From contig NZ_JBBOZQ010000001.1 in assembly GCF_038008685.1 (NCBI RefSeq), positions 496,001-560,000 of the forward strand: a DNA stretch of 64,000 nucleotides. The letters run 5' to 3'. The notes beneath the pieces are model-generated. The model saw only the letters and a program-made list of their open reading frames with translations, did not search any database and had not been told where the DNA came from. The position numbers and the translations under genes were made by a program. Position 1 is the stretch's first letter, and the number at the start of each line of letters is the position of its first letter. This stretch comes from Lysinibacillus sp. FSL W8-0992. GTDB lineage: Bacteria > Bacillota > Bacilli > Bacillales_A > Planococcaceae. Below are positions 61,621-64,000 of the stretch, one piece after another.

Positions 61621-64000
61621 TTATTTTTTTGCCGCTTCTTGAATCTCATAAAATGCCCAATGATTACTTGGGACATCTTTAAATATTGGCTCTTGATGTT
61701 CTGTTGTTACTTGCCGTTCAAACAAGCGATTTAGCACCTTCACCGCTTGGGCACGTGTTAAATAACCTTCAGGATTAAATGTGTCTACAGTTACGCCAGT
61801 CATAATGCCCAATGCATTGACAGTATTAATTGCTTTGATAGCCCAATGACTATTACTAACATCTTTGAAAATGATGCCCTCTGATGTTGGTTTACAAAAA
61901 TCTGCATTAGGATTTTCTTTGCACTGTCTTTCTACCCAACGAGCTGCTACTACTGCCATTTGTGCACGTGTAATGGAACCGTTCGGATTAAAGCTTGTCT
62001 CCGTAACACCTTTAAATAAACCTGTTTCCTTCACAAATTCGATTGCATCTTTTGCATCATGCTGAGCCGTATCTGTAAATGTCGCATTAGACTTTGGAAT
62101 CGCATTACTTGTTAGTTGTCGTGCAAACATACTTGCCATCTGTGCGCGCGTTACAAATGCATTCGGTCGGAATGTACCATCTGCATAGCCTTGAATATAA
62201 GGTGTATATTTAACATCGTCACCCTTGTCTGGCAAATAGAGCATGGAGAAAGTAGAGAATTTCTGCACTTTAAATTGCAAGCCTAACATATCTTTTTGAT
62301 AATCTACAACTTTGCCACGTAATAACTCTTTTGTGCCATCGCTATGCTCGATATAGATAGCTAAATTATTAAGCTGTTCTTGGGATAAATTATTAGGCAA
62401 AGGTAAGGTTAATGTTACTGGGTGATTTTGCATATTGGTCTCAATTTTCATTGGACGCCCTATTAACTTACTAATTGAACTACCAGTTATATCTTTATCA
62501 ATCAATTCATTTTTTGCACGCTCTTCGATTTCTAATTGCTCGTTTTGTTCATTTAAAGGTATTAGTCGGAAATATAAATTATCATTAAATGTTGCCAATG
62601 AATCTTTTGAAACATCAATGTTTACATTATAAGCCTGGATAGTTAGATTTAATTGATTGTTTTTCAACAGGCTAACAATATTATTAGGTATTGATATATC
62701 AACCTGTTTTACTTTATCCTGTGAATCTGGAATAACAATACGTGCTTGATCCGACCCTACTTCTTTCAACTTAGAAATAGTTTCTAATGCACTTTTTTCT
62801 GTTAAAATCACTTCATCTTTCATGAATCCATCTTCACCAATTGTTCGTTTAATTGTCGTTTTAGAAACAGCTTCTCCACTACTTGACTCTATATTCACAG
62901 TAAAAATTTCTGTAGATTCAGAGACAGTTGTATCCCCGCTATTAATAGGAGCATTTTCCCTAGTAACCAAAATTGTATATTCCCTTTGGCTACCATCTTC
63001 AGCAGTCACTAAAATCTTTATTGTATTCATACCTGTTACAAGCTTTATTGCTTCCGTACTTGCCTTACTGTTTATTGTTACATTTGCTTTATCGTCCTCA
63101 GCTATAGCTCTAATATTTACACTATCTACTATATGTGGAACTTTTGCTGTATAAGATATTGTCTTCTTATCAAATGGCGTATTGAAGTTGCCCGAAGTAA
63201 TCGTTAACTCCTTTAAAAAAGCATTTTGACTCGGTGAAAATGCTTTTACATTAATAGAGAAGACTTTAGTTTCCACATATTCACCGAAGGAAATTTTAGC
63301 AGTCAATGTAACCATTTCATTTCCTTTGCCTGCAGATGGGCGTATAACTTCGCCATTACCTTTAACTACCTCTGGCTTGTCAGATACCCAAGTTATTGTC
63401 GCACCATGATCTCCAATAATAGGTAGAACAAGATTTTTAGTTACATTTTCTGAAGTATCATTTTGAGCATATAAAATAGTAAGTGCATCTTTATCAAGTT
63501 GTACTTTTTTAATAAAAATACTATTAACTTCACTATCAAACACGGATTGTAAAGTTTCTATAGAATCAAAACCTTGATTAGGACGTGCCATAATAATTTG
63601 CTGACAGACTTTATCTTGATCTTCTATAGTCAGGCGATTGAAGTTACTATAATTTAAATGATAATCATCAATAAAAATTGTCCATAGTGTAAGTGCATCT
63701 GTCGCATTGTTAACATTTATAAGATAGGATCGATCATTGACAGCATTTAAATATACTTGTCGTAATGTACTTGTAGAAGTATACCCTGTCTGTGGTCGCT
63801 CAATTAATAATTTATTTGCCAAATAATTTTGATCTGCTACTTTAAAATTTTGAAATAAATCATTTCCTTGAGCTGTGTAATGTACTACACTCCAATCTGT
63901 AGTCATTGCTAATTTCATTTCTTCTTTATTAGTTGCGGTATTAAATGAATAAAAATCACTTTTTGCCGCTACAAAAGTCACAGGCATCATAATAATTACT
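61621..64000 (-). CDS. SLH surface protein, 5' end cut by window edge
   Basis: C-terminal part (about 790 residues) of an exported surface protein. The frame remains open past the right edge: the residues before Met-Met-Pro-Val-Thr-Phe-Val-Ala-Ala are hydrophobic, so the edge cuts through a signal peptide. In order: an N-terminal helical/mixed region, an atrophied bacterial Ig-like domain (about 185-250), a cadherin-like beta-sandwich (NAFLKELTITSGNFNTPFDK, about 255-345), a beta region, then three SLH domains at the C-terminus (about 600-790: VTRAQMASMFA, ITRAQMAVVAA, LTRAQAVKVLN). SLH placement is opposite to the 1417-residue protein. Confidence 0.9.
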   Translation of the reverse strand, partial: VIIMMPVTFVAAKSDFYSFNTATNKEEMKLAMTTDWSVVHYTAQGNDLFQNFKVADQNYLANKLLIERPQTGYTSTSTLRQVYLNAVNDRSYLINVNNATDALTLWTIFIDDYHLNYSNFNRLTIEDQDKVCQQIIMARPNQGFDSIETLQSVFDSEVNSIFIKKVQLDKDALTILYAQNDTSENVTKNLVLPIIGDHGATITWVSDKPEVVKGNGEVIRPSAGKGNEMVTLTAKISFGEYVETKVFSINVKAFSPSQNAFLKELTITSGNFNTPFDKKTISYTAKVPHIVDSVNIRAIAEDDKANVTINSKASTEAIKLVTGMNTIKILVTAEDGSQREYTILVTRENAPINSGDTTVSESTEIFTVNIESSSGEAVSKTTIKRTIGEDGFMKDEVILTEKSALETISKLKEVGSDQARIVIPDSQDKVKQVDISIPNNIVSLLKNNQLNLTIQAYNVNIDVSKDSLATFNDNLYFRLIPLNEQNEQLEIEERAKNELIDKDITGSSISKLIGRPMKIETNMQNHPVTLTLPLPNNLSQEQLNNLAIYIEHSDGTKELLRGKVVDYQKDMLGLQFKVQKFSTFSMLYLPDKGDDVKYTPYIQGYADGTFRPNAFVTRAQMASMFARQLTSNAIPKSNATFTDTAQHDAKDAIEFVKETGLFKGVTETSFNPNGSITRAQMAVVAARWVERQCKENPNADFCKPTSEGIIFKDVSNSHWAIKAINTVNALGIMTGVTVDTFNPEGYLTRAQAVKVLNRLFERQVTTEHQEPIFKDVPSNHWAFYEIQEAAKK

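Overview
The window looks like chromosomal DNA of a low-GC, Gram-positive, spore-former-type Bacillaceae, most likely Lysinibacillus or a close relative (an inference from gene content). Pointers are the large surface proteins with S-layer homology (SLH) domains, a bacterial nitric oxide synthase, a hutHUI operon, AGGAGG-type ribosome binding sites, and an rrn operon followed by a long tRNA array.

Layout: 1-2.0 kb holds a truncated MFS permease and nos, which converge. 2.1-9.3 kb is one leftward transcription unit (16S-23S-5S followed by 21 tRNA genes) driven by two tandem promoters at 9.24-9.34 kb. 9.9-18.0 kb carries an SLC13-type permease, the leftward hutH-hutU-hutI operon and a divergent AraC-type regulator with a degenerate receiver. 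18.3-29.5 kb has a catalase with a PerR-box-like site, two chemoreceptors, thiC under a TPP riboswitch with its own terminator, an AEC permease and a secreted repeat protein. 29.5-33.8 kb is a 1417-residue SLH protein. 34.5-40 kb has a CoA-transferase, an unknown helical protein, an HPP membrane protein and an acetamidase/formamidase-type enzyme. 40.4-45.6 kb has a two-component system converging on a Bce/Yxd-type ABC transporter with a YxeA-like protein. 46-52 kb has glutathione peroxidase, a CoA-disulfide-reductase-type enzyme, an alanyl-tRNA editing protein and a third chemoreceptor. 52.3-55.9 kb is an operon coding for a Tat-exported dehydrogenase pair together with TatA and TatC. 56-61 kb has a phosphoesterase and a two-kinase hybrid sensor with its regulator. 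The right edge cuts a second SLH protein.

Many genes form self-contained functional pairs: histidine degradation with its likely regulator, an exported flavoenzyme with its own translocase, peroxide defence (katA, glutathione peroxidase, disulfide reductase), and peptide/antibiotic-type sensing and transport. Converging genes usually share one bidirectional hairpin terminator.

The least explained content is intergenic. Three loci carry arrays of a short GGCGAT/ATCGCC core at 21-bp spacing (two helical turns); the longest has 14 units in perfect phase. Two families of near-identical terminator hairpins each occur three times. A composite repeat (a 26-bp GTGCCAGGCACTC-type motif plus a 130-bp element with GTTGATT ends) occurs intact, shuffled and decayed at several sites, and in one case supplies the last codons of a gene. 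No CRISPR array, prophage or insertion sequence was seen.
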